DNA of 64,000 bases from JAYQPQ01 sp038145405 (GTDB lineage: Bacteria; Pseudomonadota; Gammaproteobacteria; Pseudomonadales; GM7GCV1), in the NCBI GenBank assembly GCA_038145405.1, contig JAYQPQ010000002.1:8602-72601 (forward strand), given 5' to 3'. A model generated the notes under the pieces. That model was not told the origin of the DNA and did no database searches. It saw nothing but the letters and a program-made list of their open reading frames with translations. Shown here one piece after another: positions 10,225-18,337 of this stretch. Every line of letters begins with the position of its first letter. Position 1 is the stretch's first letter. The position numbers and the translations under genes are program-made.

Positions 10225-10881
10225 ATGGCGCTGGCACTTTTCGACCTGGACAACACCCTGATTGGCGGTGACAGCGACCATGCCTGGGGTGAATTCCTGG
10301 CTACCCAGAGCGCTGTCGATGCGCACCAGTATCATCGCCAAAACCAGCTGTTTTTTGAAGATTACCTCGCTGGTCGGCTGGATATCAACGCCTATCTGCG
10401 CTTCGCCCTGCAACCGCTCGCTCGCATCGAACCGTCCGAGTTGCTGCGCCTGCGCGACAAATTCATGCGCGAAGTGATCAGCGAATTCGAACTGCCCAAG
10501 GCTCGTCATCTGGTGCGCCAGCACCTGGCCGAGGGGCACTGCTGTGTCGTCATCACTTCCACCAACCGCTTTGTGGCCGAACCGGTCGCGCGCGCCCTGG
10601 GCATAGAGCACGTCATTTGCAGCGAGCCCGAAATCAAGGACGGGCGCTACACCGGCGACTATGTCGGTGTGCCCTGTTACCGCGAAGGCAAGATCAGCTG
10701 TCTGGCCGACTGGCTCGAAGGTCGCTCAGAAACACTTGAACACAGCTGGTTCTACTCGGATTCCCACAACGACCTGCCGCTGCTGCAGCAAGTGAGCTAT
10801 CCGGTGGCCGTCGATCCGGACGACCGTCTGCGCGAAGTCGCCGAGGAAGTGGGCTGGCGCATCATTTCCCTGCGCGACTAG
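10225..10881 (+). CDS. HAD-IB family phosphatase (SerB-like fold)
   Basis: The 218-residue protein starts MALALFDLDNTL, with the catalytic aspartates at 7 and 9. Motif II is VITSTN near 111 and motif III is YSDSHNDLPLL near 175-185, the IB subfamily layout. Similar proteins are annotated as phosphoserine- or histidinol-phosphatase-like, but the substrate cannot be told from sequence. The ATG follows a GGGACGGGG ribosome site. Its stop overlaps that of the convergent aminotransferase gene by 4 bases (CTAG at 10878-10881). Confidence 0.9.
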   Translation: MALALFDLDNTLIGGDSDHAWGEFLATQSAVDAHQYHRQNQLFFEDYLAGRLDINAYLRFALQPLARIEPSELLRLRDKFMREVISEFELPKARHLVRQHLAEGHCCVVITSTNRFVAEPVARALGIEHVICSEPEIKDGRYTGDYVGVPCYREGKISCLADWLEGRSETLEHSWFYSDSHNDLPLLQQVSYPVAVDPDDRLREVAEEVGWRIISLRD

Positions 10882-12077
10882 GAACGTCCCAGCACGGCGG
10901 CCATACTCGCTGCCAAGCGATCCATCTGTTCTGCCCTCGCCCCCGCCAGATTAATGCGGCTGGACTCAAGCATGTAGATGCCAAAATCGCGACGCAAGGT
11001 GCGCACCTGCTCCAACTCCAACCCCAGCAAGGAAAACATGCCCTGCTGACCGGCGATGGAATCAAAGCGGCTATTGCCCAGGTGACGTGTCAGCGCGCTG
11101 GCCATCAGCCGACGCAGATCGGCTATACGCAGGCGCATCTGCTCCAATTCGGCAAGCCAGGATTGGCGCAATTGCTGATCAGACAGCACTTCGGCAACCA
11201 ACCAGGCACCGTGCGCGGGCGGCATGGAATAGACCACGCGGCTGATGCTCATGAGGTTGCTCAGCGTGGCACGCGACTGTTCGGCATTACGCGAAATGCT
11301 GATCAGCGCGCCGGCGCGATCGCGATACAATCCAAAATTCTTCGATGCCGAGTAGGCCAACAACATTTCCGGAACCCGTTCGGCCATCATGCGAAAGCCC
11401 AGCGCGTCCTCCTCAAAGCCTGCACCCATGCCGTGATAGGCGGCATCGACAAAGGGCAGCAGATCGCGCTCCAGCACCAAATCGATCACTTCGCGCCACT
11501 GATCCAGACTGAGGTCGGCGCCGGTGGGGTTGTGGCAGCTGCCATGCAGCAGCAGGATATCGCCGGCCGGAATCTGTCGAATCTGCTCGCACATGGCGGC
11601 AAAGTCGAGTCTGGACCGGCGGCGATCGTAGTAGGCGTAGGTTTGCAGCTGCAGGCCGGCAGCCTTGAGCAGCGGTATGTGATTGCCCCAGGTGGGGTCG
11701 CTCACCCAGATGCGGGCGTCCTGCCGAATCGACTTCAACAGCTCGGCGGCGATACGCAGGGCAGCCGACCCGCCGGTGGTTTGAATGGTGCCGACGCGCT
11801 GGTCATGCAGGCTGGGATGCGATTCGCCTAGCGCCAGACCGGTGACCAGCGCATTAAAACGCGTGTCGCCGACAACACCCAGGTAGGCCTTGGTGGATTC
11901 CTGCTCCAACAGGCGTCGCTCGGCCAGTTTGACCGCTTGCATAATGGGCGTGTGGCCGGCTTCATCGCAGTACACCCCAACGCTCAGATCAATCTTGTCG
12001 GCACGCGTATCGGCGCGAGCGTCCTGCATCATCTGCAGAATGGGATCGCCGGGTTGAACGGGCAGGTTTTCAAACAT
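10878..12077 (-). CDS. Class I aspartate/aromatic amino acid aminotransferase
   Basis: A PLP-dependent transaminase of subgroup I-alpha (AspC/TyrB type), 399 residues. NPTG lies at 183-186, DAAYHGMGAG at 211-220 (ring-nitrogen Asp 211, Tyr 214), SASKNFGLYRDRAG with the PLP lysine at 246, and RINLAG near the C-terminus carries the substrate-carboxylate arginine. It transfers amino groups between glutamate and aspartate or aromatic amino acids; AspC and TyrB cannot be separated by eye. It begins 15 bases downstream of the msbA stop and may be transcribed with it. Confidence 0.93.
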   Translation of the reverse strand: MFENLPVQPGDPILQMMQDARADTRADKIDLSVGVYCDEAGHTPIMQAVKLAERRLLEQESTKAYLGVVGDTRFNALVTGLALGESHPSLHDQRVGTIQTTGGSAALRIAAELLKSIRQDARIWVSDPTWGNHIPLLKAAGLQLQTYAYYDRRRSRLDFAAMCEQIRQIPAGDILLLHGSCHNPTGADLSLDQWREVIDLVLERDLLPFVDAAYHGMGAGFEEDALGFRMMAERVPEMLLAYSASKNFGLYRDRAGALISISRNAEQSRATLSNLMSISRVVYSMPPAHGAWLVAEVLSDQQLRQSWLAELEQMRLRIADLRRLMASALTRHLGNSRFDSIAGQQGMFSLLGLELEQVRTLRRDFGIYMLESSRINLAGARAEQMDRLAASMAAVLGRS

Positions 12078-12091
12078 GGAGCTGTCCTGAA

Positions 12092-13825
12092 CTAAGGTGC
12101 GTCAAGGTCTTCAAAGGCCGTCGAATGCAATCGGGCATAGGCGCCATTCTTGGCCAGCAATTCCTTGTGGGTGCCGGCCTCGATAATCAGACCCTTCTCC
12201 ATCACCAGAATCAGGTCGGCACGCTCAATGGTAGAGAGCCGATGCGCAATGACCAGGGTGGTGCGATCGCGCATGACCACTTCCATGGCCTGTTGAATGT
12301 GACGCTCCGACTCGGTATCCAGGGCGGCAGTGGCCTCATCCAGTATCAGGATGGGAGCGTCGCGCAAAATAGCACGGGCAATGGCCAGGCGTTGGCGCTG
12401 GCCACCGGACAGCAATACGCCGTTTTCACCCACCAGGGTGTCGTAGCCCTGCGGCATTGCTTCGATAAAATCGTGGGCGTGAGCGGCTCGGGCTGCGGCG
12501 ATAACCGCCTCGCGTGTTGCACCCTCCGTCGCGCCATAGGCCATGTTGTTGTGCACGCTGTCGTTAAACAGGACGACATCCTGCGACACCATGGCGAACT
12601 GCGCGCGAAGGTTGGCCAGGCGATAGGCTTCGATGGGCTGACCGTCGAGAGAAATGCCGCCGCTATAGCCGCCATAAAAACGCGGCAGCAGATTGACCAG
12701 TGTAGACTTGCCGCTGCCGGATCGACCCACCAGCGCCACCATCTTGCCCTGCTCAATTTTAAGGTCGATGCCCTTGAGAGCTGGTTCGGACGCGCCGGGG
12801 TAGGTAAAGCGCAGCTGGCAAAATTCGAGTTCGCCGCGCACGCGCTTGACCTGCAGTTGACCCTCATCCGGTTCGCTGGGTGCATCCAGCATTTCAAAGA
12901 TGGATTCGGCCGCTGCCACGCCCTTCTGAATTTGCCCATGCACCTCGCTAATCGAGCGCAACGATTTGGGTAACAGCGCTGCGGCGGTGAGGTAGGCAAT
13001 CAGCACACCGGCCTCATAGTCTTCGCGCATGGTCAGCACCGCATACATGACTACCGACATGGCGGAAATCACCAGGAACTGCATGACCGGTGAGTTCAGG
13101 GCGTTGGTAAACTCAAACTTGAGGGCCTGACGCAGGTTTTCCTTGCTGGCCTGCATGAAGCGCTGGATCTCGCGCGATTCGCCGCCGTGAATACGCACAA
13201 CGCGGTAGCCGGTGACGGTCTCCGAGGTGACTCGTGCGATGTCGCCCATGGCATTCTGAATGCGGCTACTGAGACGACGCATGCGGCGACCCACCCAGTT
13301 CACCAGAAAGCCGATCGCCGGTCCGATGCAAACAAAGATCAGGGTGAGCTTCCAGTTGTTGTAAAGCAGGTAGGCAAACAGGGCGATCACCGTCATGCCC
13401 TCGCGAAACAGCACGGTGATGGCTTTGGTGGCAGCGTTGGTCACCATGTTCACATTAAAGGTGATTTTCGATACCAGATGCCCGGTATTCTGCCGATCGT
13501 AGTAGCTCGAGGGCAGCAACAGCATGTGGTTGAACAAGGCGCAACGCAGGTCGTGCACCACCCCCTGGCCGACAAAGCTGATGAAATAGGTGCCGCCAAA
13601 ACTGCCGAGTCCGCGCACCATAGCAATGACGACGCCGGCCAGGGGAACCTGATAAACCAGGTTTTGCGGTCCCCCCTGCAGGGCCTCGACAAAGTATTGC
13701 ATCAGAGCAGCGAAGGCGGGCTGGGACAAGGCAAAGAGCAGGTTGCCACCGATGCTGAGGGCGAACAGTCCGCTGTAGGGTTTGACGTAGGTCAGCAGAC
13801 GCCGATAGGGGCTGGCTGGTTTCAT
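12092..13825 (-). CDS. msbA: Lipid A export ABC transporter, MsbA
   Basis: MsbA flips core-lipid A across the inner membrane. The 577 residues hold a six-helix exporter domain (about 1-320) and one ATPase domain: Walker A GRSGSGKST, signature LSGGQRQRLAIARA, Walker B ILILDEATAALD and the switch histidine in LVIAHRLSTIE. The size matches a half-transporter that works as a homodimer. The ATG overlaps the stop of the upstream GspE-like gene by one base (TAATG), so translation is coupled. Confidence 0.96.
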   Translation of the reverse strand: MKPASPYRRLLTYVKPYSGLFALSIGGNLLFALSQPAFAALMQYFVEALQGGPQNLVYQVPLAGVVIAMVRGLGSFGGTYFISFVGQGVVHDLRCALFNHMLLLPSSYYDRQNTGHLVSKITFNVNMVTNAATKAITVLFREGMTVIALFAYLLYNNWKLTLIFVCIGPAIGFLVNWVGRRMRRLSSRIQNAMGDIARVTSETVTGYRVVRIHGGESREIQRFMQASKENLRQALKFEFTNALNSPVMQFLVISAMSVVMYAVLTMREDYEAGVLIAYLTAAALLPKSLRSISEVHGQIQKGVAAAESIFEMLDAPSEPDEGQLQVKRVRGELEFCQLRFTYPGASEPALKGIDLKIEQGKMVALVGRSGSGKSTLVNLLPRFYGGYSGGISLDGQPIEAYRLANLRAQFAMVSQDVVLFNDSVHNNMAYGATEGATREAVIAAARAAHAHDFIEAMPQGYDTLVGENGVLLSGGQRQRLAIARAILRDAPILILDEATAALDTESERHIQQAMEVVMRDRTTLVIAHRLSTIERADLILVMEKGLIIEAGTHKELLAKNGAYARLHSTAFEDLDAP

Positions 13826-14604
13826 TACCCGGCTTCCTGAGCGTCGAGCAAATGGGGGGTCACGCGGAAAACCTCTTCAATGGTGGTATCGCCGCGGGCG
13901 ACTTTCAGTGCGCCCGCATAGCGCAGATGGTGCCAGCCGCTGCGTACGGCCTCGCTGCGCGCGGCGTCCAAATCGCTTTGATCCTGGATCTGGTTGCGCT
14001 GGCGATCGGGAATCAGAAGCTCATAGATGCCCTGGCGGCCCCGATAGCCGGTGTTGCGGCACTCCAGGCAACCTCCAGCCGCATAAAGCTGTGCCTGCAT
14101 CGGCAAAGCGTCGCCAACCAGCGAGCACCAGGCGCCGGCCTCTGCCGGTACCTGCCGACGACAGGCGGTACAAAGCCGGCGAACCAGGCGCACCTTGCGT
14201 CGGGTCATCTGTTCGATACTGCTGACCCAGTCGGTGCGATCCGGCCTGGCCGTCGCAATCACAATGGCTTTGGCTGTGCTCTCCACACAGAGAATCTGAT
14301 GGCTCTTGGCAAAGCCAAAGCTCATCACTGCGGTGGTTTTCTCGACGTCGATGGACAGCGGATTAATACTGACAAAGGGAATCGCCAGACGCTCGGCGAG
14401 CCATTGGGTGAGCAGGCCTGAACTGAGGCGTCGACTTGGTTGGCGGCGATCGACCAAATCCATGCGACTGAGCGCCAGGATGGGATGCTGTTGGGTCGAT
14501 CCGCCCTGAGCGCGGCGAGCATCTGCCTGGTCGATAATGCCTTCCTCAACCAGGTCACGTACCAGGGAACCCAGCGCAATCTTGGTAGTGGTGGATGCCG
14601 TCAC
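13825..14604 (-). CDS. GspE/PilB-type secretion ATPase homologue lacking its ATPase core
   Basis: The 259-residue protein joins the two ends of a GspE/PilB ATPase. Residues ~1-138 resemble the N-terminal N1E domain (LLTQWLAERLAIPFVSINPL is the typical start of that fold). Residues ~141-250 resemble the C-terminal part: RRLC with cysteines at 145, 148, 179 and 182 of the zinc loop, GYRGRQGIYELL, and GDTTIEEVFRVTP. The ~300 residues normally between them, with Walker A, Asp box, Walker B and His box, are absent. The frame is intact across the junction near residue 140 (about 14173-14195). It cannot be an ATPase. It overlaps msbA (TAATG), which may keep it translated. It could be a dead remnant or a retained scaffold. 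Confidence 0.8.
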   Translation of the reverse strand: MTASTTTKIALGSLVRDLVEEGIIDQADARRAQGGSTQQHPILALSRMDLVDRRQPSRRLSSGLLTQWLAERLAIPFVSINPLSIDVEKTTAVMSFGFAKSHQILCVESTAKAIVIATARPDRTDWVSSIEQMTRRKVRLVRRLCTACRRQVPAEAGAWCSLVGDALPMQAQLYAAGGCLECRNTGYRGRQGIYELLIPDRQRNQIQDQSDLDAARSEAVRSGWHHLRYAGALKVARGDTTIEEVFRVTPHLLDAQEAG

Positions 14605-14670
14605 TCAGGAGCCTTTTTGGTGTAGGCTGGCATTGTACCCCCTCGATAAAAATACTGGCTATCTGAGCCC

Positions 14671-15822
14671 ATGCCGAAACGACTACCACCGCTCGACCAG
14701 ATGCTCGACCGCCTGATTGCCCACCCCTCGGTCAGTTCGACTCAGAAGGAGCTGGATAGCGGCAACCGCGCGGTCATCGATGAACTCGCCAATTGGCTTG
14801 GCGATCTGGGATTTCGTATCGATATCCATCCGCTTTGCGCCGATGGTCAGAAGGCGAATCTGGTAGCGCGTCTTAGTCAGGGCGAAGGCGGGCTGATTTT
14901 TTCCGGCCATACCGATACGGTTCCCTGCGACGAAAACCTCTGGCAGTCCGACCCCTTCCGTGCCACCCGCACGGACGCCGGGTTCCGTGGCCTGGGTGCC
15001 ACGGATATGAAGGGCTTTTTCGCCGTCGTGCTGGAGGCGCTGCAGGATATTCCGCTACATCAGTTACAGCAGCCGCTAACCCTGGTGGCTACGGCAGATG
15101 AGGAGTCCAGCTTTGCCGGTGCCAAGGCGCTGGGCGATCTGGATTTGCCGCGCCAGGCTGGCGTCATTATTGGTGAGCCGACCGATATGCGGCCGGTTAA
15201 TCTGCACAAGGGCATCATGATGGAAGCTATCCGGGTCACCGGAGTGGCCGGTCACTCTTCCGATCCAAGCCTGGGCATCAATGCACTTGAGGTCATGGGG
15301 GAGGTGCTTGGAGAACTGCTGGCCTTTCGTCAGCAGCTGCAGTCGACCTACCGCCACGAAGGCTTCAGCCTGCCTATGCCGACACTGAACCCGGGTTGCA
15401 TTCACGGCGGCGACAACCCCAACCGCATTTGCAGCAAATGTGAAATCCAGTTTGATCTGCGCCTGATTCCGGGAATGCAGCCAGGGGAACTGCAGCAGGC
15501 TATCGATGAACGGCTGCTGCCGATTGCCAAGCGCTGGCAGGTTCCCATCGAGCGTCGCAGCCTGCTCGATCCCGTGCACGCCTTTGAACAGCCCCCTGAA
15601 TCCGAACTGGTACGTCAGCTATCGGCGCTCACCGGCCAAGCTCCGCGCGCGGTAGCCTTCGCCACCGAGGCGCCCTTTTACCAGCAGCTCGGCCTGGACA
15701 CCCTAATCCTGGGTCCCGGTTCCATCAGCCAGGCGCACCAAGCCAATGAGATGATCTCGCTCGAGCAGATAGAACAGGGCAAAGATATTTATCAGAAAAT
15801 CATCAGAAAGTTCTGTTTTTAG
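14671..15822 (+). CDS. argE: Acetylornithine deacetylase
   Basis: ArgE is an M20-family zinc hydrolase that removes acetate from N-acetylornithine in linear arginine synthesis. The 383-residue length is normal. FSGHTDTVPCDENLW carries the first metal histidine and aspartate, GLGATDMKGFFA the bridging region, TADEESSFAGA the catalytic and metal glutamates, and FATEAPFYQ the late ligand region. The next gene is argA, which makes the acetylglutamate that starts the same pathway. A perfect inverted repeat separates the two. Confidence 0.94.
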   Translation: MPKRLPPLDQMLDRLIAHPSVSSTQKELDSGNRAVIDELANWLGDLGFRIDIHPLCADGQKANLVARLSQGEGGLIFSGHTDTVPCDENLWQSDPFRATRTDAGFRGLGATDMKGFFAVVLEALQDIPLHQLQQPLTLVATADEESSFAGAKALGDLDLPRQAGVIIGEPTDMRPVNLHKGIMMEAIRVTGVAGHSSDPSLGINALEVMGEVLGELLAFRQQLQSTYRHEGFSLPMPTLNPGCIHGGDNPNRICSKCEIQFDLRLIPGMQPGELQQAIDERLLPIAKRWQVPIERRSLLDPVHAFEQPPESELVRQLSALTGQAPRAVAFATEAPFYQQLGLDTLILGPGSISQAHQANEMISLEQIEQGKDIYQKIIRKFCF

Positions 15823-15845
15823 CTTAGATAACTCGCATTATTCTC

Positions 15846-15873
15846 TTTTAATAAACACTTTGTTTTATTAAAA
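15846..15873. promoter_or_regulatory. Perfect 10-bp inverted repeat upstream of argA (operator candidate)
   Basis: TTTTAATAAA (15846-15855) and TTTATTAAAA (15864-15873) are exact reverse complements around the 8-base spacer CACTTTGT. The stem is all A/T, so it is not a terminator-like structure. It lies 24 bases after the argE stop and 27 bases before the argA start. It does not look like the ArgR box consensus. It is a likely protein-binding site; the binder is unknown. Confidence 0.5.
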
Positions 15874-15899
15874 TGCGCATCTCTCCCCGGGAGCGCACC

Positions 15900-17402
15900 A
15901 TGGATCACTATCTGGCTCAACTGGAAAATTGGCGCAAGGCACAGAGCGGCAAGAAGGCCCGCAAGGTGTATATGGCCGAACAGCTGGGCTTACCCAGCGT
16001 TACCAACTACACCAATTGGCTGCGTCGAGGCAGCTTGCCGAAGGCCTACATCGATAAGGCGCGTACCTTTCTCGAGCAGCAGGCTAGTGGTCAGTTTGCC
16101 TTCAGCACCCTGGACTCCGGCTTTATCAGCCGGTTTCGCCATGCCGCGCCCTACATTCAGGCACACCGGGATCGGGTGGTGGTGGTGGCCATGCCAGGCG
16201 ACGCCTTCGATTCCCCGGTTTTCGATCATCTGATTCACGATCTCGCTCTGCTCGCCTGTCTAGGAATCAAGCTGGTGATTGTGCACGGCGCGCGCGCGCA
16301 AATTGACGCCAGCCTCGAGCGGGCCGGCCTGGTGACTCGCATTGTCGAACAGATTCGCGTCACCGAGGATGATCAACTTCCCTTGGTGGTGCAGTCGATT
16401 AACGATCTGACCACACGTCTGCTGTCTGCCTTCAGCACCGGCCTGCCAAATACGCCGCGCTTTGGTGTTCAGCTGTCAGTGATGAGCGGCAATTTCGTTG
16501 TTGCCCGCCCCATGGGCGTTCGACATGGCGTCGATTTTCAGCACACCGGCGTCGTGCGGCAGATCCAAGCGGATCGCATCCGCTCCGCCATCGACAACGG
16601 CAATATTGTTATCGTGCCTTCCCTTGGTTACTCGCTGACCGGCGAGCTGTTCAATCTGGGTATTCAGGATCTGGTGTCTGAGATCGCTATGACGCTCCGC
16701 GCTGACAAGCTCATTTGTTTAACCACGGCACGGGTGATTGGGCAACTCGAATTGGGCGCCGGCACGGTGATAGATGCCGGCGAACTCGAGCGCATCATGA
16801 ATCACCTGGAGGAGCCTGCAGCACTGCTGCAGTCGATCACTCCCAAGGTGCTGGGCAGCGGTTGCCGCTGCCACCTGATTGATTTCAATTCGGATGGCGC
16901 ATTGCTGCAGGAGCTGTTCACACCCGAGGGCCAGGGCGTGATGGTAGTGGACGAGGACTATCAGAAATTGCGCAAGGCCAACATTGAAGATATCGGTGGC
17001 ATTCTGGACTTGATTCGCCCGCTGGAGGATCGCGGCGTGCTGGTCAAGCGCTCACGCGACCTGATCGAGCGCCACATCGACTATTATATGGTGATCGAGT
17101 GCGATGCCATGATCGTGGCCTGTGGCGCCATGATTCCCTATAGCACGCATACTGCAGAACTGGCCTGCATCGCCACGCATCCTGGATTCAGCAACCAGGG
17201 CCTGGGCCGTCGGCTGGTAGACGCGCTGGTAAGCATGGCGCGCAAGGGAGGCATGAAACGCGTCTTTACTCTCACCACCGAGGGCGAGCACTGGTTTATT
17301 GAGCGCAGCTTTCGCGAAGCCAGTCTGTACGATCTGCCCGACGAGAAAAAGCAGGCCTACAACTACCAGCGCAACTCCAAGGTGCTGATTCGCGAAATCT
17401 GA
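15900..17402 (+). CDS. argA: N-acetylglutamate synthase with an extra N-terminal HTH-like domain
   Basis: ArgA acetylates glutamate with acetyl-CoA, the first step of arginine synthesis. Residues ~75-340 form the amino-acid-kinase-like domain (FRHAAPYIQAHR, LVIVHGARAQID, VMSGNFVVARPMGV) and ~355-490 the GNAT acetyltransferase domain (IEDIGGILDLIRPLE, NQGLGRRLVDAL, TTEGEHWF). The 500 residues exceed the usual ~440. The surplus is a basic N-terminal domain of ~65 residues whose YMAEQLGLPSVTNYTNWLRR segment (24-43) reads like a repressor-type helix-turn-helix. I chose the ATG at 15900, with GGGAG 6 bases upstream; an in-frame ATG at 15873 overlaps the inverted repeat. The DNA-binding role is inference. 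Confidence 0.9.
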   Translation: MDHYLAQLENWRKAQSGKKARKVYMAEQLGLPSVTNYTNWLRRGSLPKAYIDKARTFLEQQASGQFAFSTLDSGFISRFRHAAPYIQAHRDRVVVVAMPGDAFDSPVFDHLIHDLALLACLGIKLVIVHGARAQIDASLERAGLVTRIVEQIRVTEDDQLPLVVQSINDLTTRLLSAFSTGLPNTPRFGVQLSVMSGNFVVARPMGVRHGVDFQHTGVVRQIQADRIRSAIDNGNIVIVPSLGYSLTGELFNLGIQDLVSEIAMTLRADKLICLTTARVIGQLELGAGTVIDAGELERIMNHLEEPAALLQSITPKVLGSGCRCHLIDFNSDGALLQELFTPEGQGVMVVDEDYQKLRKANIEDIGGILDLIRPLEDRGVLVKRSRDLIERHIDYYMVIECDAMIVACGAMIPYSTHTAELACIATHPGFSNQGLGRRLVDALVSMARKGGMKRVFTLTTEGEHWFIERSFREASLYDLPDEKKQAYNYQRNSKVLIREI

Positions 17403-17420
17403 GCCGGGCCTGGCCCGGCT
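17402..17420. terminator. GC-rich palindrome between convergent argA and tonB
   Basis: AGCCGGGCC and GGCCCGGCT are perfect complements centred on 17411. A stable hairpin can form just after the argA stop, but no T-run follows on either strand, so it may be a weak or Rho-assisted end. Confidence 0.35.
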
Positions 17421-17430
17421 AAGTAGCCGG

Positions 17431-18039
17431 CTATGCAGTTATCTCAAAGCGAAACTGCTCCTGGTGCCGGGTTTCGACTGGCTGCCCGTTGACTCGACGT
17501 GGCTGATATTTGAGCCGTGCCGCAGCGCGCTCGGTGGCGCTGGCGAAGATCCGGTTAGAGCAGGCTTCGACTACGATGTCGCGGGTGGTGCCAGCTGTGG
17601 TCACGATAAAGCTCACCGTGCAGTAACCTTCCAGCCCTCGCTCCAAGGCGGAAGGCGGGTATTCCGGCTGTACCGCAACGATCATCAGCAGATTGCCATC
17701 GCCGGCGCCATTAATCACGGGATCAACCGGATCTACTGGCTCCGGACCAATCGGTTCGAGGTAACCGCCAGGTTCTTTCGGTTCAGTGAAGGTGGGGCGC
17801 GTCGGCGGAGGCAGCACCGGTTCCGGAGTTTGGAGTTCCTCGTCCAGCGGCGGCGGTAGGGGCGGGGAATCCTGCCAAATATCTACCATGCTAAAGGTTT
17901 CTATCGGATCCGGTTCACCCAGGTCTACGCTGATCATGGCGTTCAACCCCAGAAACAGCAGGAATACGACTAGACTGGCGAGCGTTGCGGCGGGGAAATA
18001 GGGAAAATCAACTCTCGGTTTGAAACTCCTGCTTGTCAT
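17431..18039 (-). CDS. TonB-family energy transducer (paralogue 1)
   Basis: A 202-residue TonB2-like protein: a short cytoplasmic head, one membrane anchor at ~17-36, an acidic proline-rich linker (~55-108), and a C-terminal TonB domain (VQPEYPPSALERGLEGY at 123-139, LKYQPRRVNGQPV at 176-188). It should carry energy from an ExbB/ExbD complex to outer-membrane receptors. Two cysteines, 140 and 160, recur at the same places in the second TonB here. The ATG at 18039 has GGAGG 8 bases upstream; an upstream start would add 15 residues but lacks this site. It lies past the terminator of the main cluster, so it has its own promoter. Confidence 0.88.
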   Translation of the reverse strand: MTSRSFKPRVDFPYFPAATLASLVVFLLFLGLNAMISVDLGEPDPIETFSMVDIWQDSPPLPPPLDEELQTPEPVLPPPTRPTFTEPKEPGGYLEPIGPEPVDPVDPVINGAGDGNLLMIVAVQPEYPPSALERGLEGYCTVSFIVTTAGTTRDIVVEACSNRIFASATERAAARLKYQPRRVNGQPVETRHQEQFRFEITA

Positions 18040-18337
18040 GCTTCTACCCTCCTTAGTTGTCCGGAGCGAAATGCCTAGCGCCACTCAGTCGGCGGACAAG
18101 CTGCGTTGCATACCCGGTCGGTGCTTTTACCTCAAAGTCACTGCTGAGGAGCAGAGCGCCTTGATTCAAGCTACGCCTCTGCCCTCCTGCTGTCCCAATT
18201 GTTAATTTATATTAAGCGCCTACTTTCCCGACTATCGTAGCGTCAGCCTGGCGATGCCAGAAATGGGCAGCGACTTTGGCCAGGCCACAAAAAAAGGCCG
18301 GTCGGTGACCGGCCTTTTTGCGTCCAGCTAATTTGGT
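18040..18337. other. Intergenic region between the two TonB-linked units
   Basis: About 298 bases. It contains the terminator at 18296-18314 for the leftward TPR/TonB2 operon, then an AT-rich patch near 18203-18217 (TTAATTTATATTAA, nearly palindromic) that may hold the promoter for the tonB at 17431-18039. A 61-codon rightward frame here has no support. Confidence 0.4.
18296..18314 (-). terminator. Rho-independent terminator of the TonB2 cluster
   Basis: GGCCGGTC (18296-18303) pairs with GACCGGCC (18307-18314) around GGT. Read leftwards it is followed by a run of T (seven A residues on the + strand before 18296). It lies about 24 bases past the stop of the TPR gene. Confidence 0.88.

Noticed and set aside
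12125..12973. Long rightward open frame opposite msbA
   Set aside because: It is the antisense of a clear ABC transporter; such long frames arise from GC-rich codon bias.
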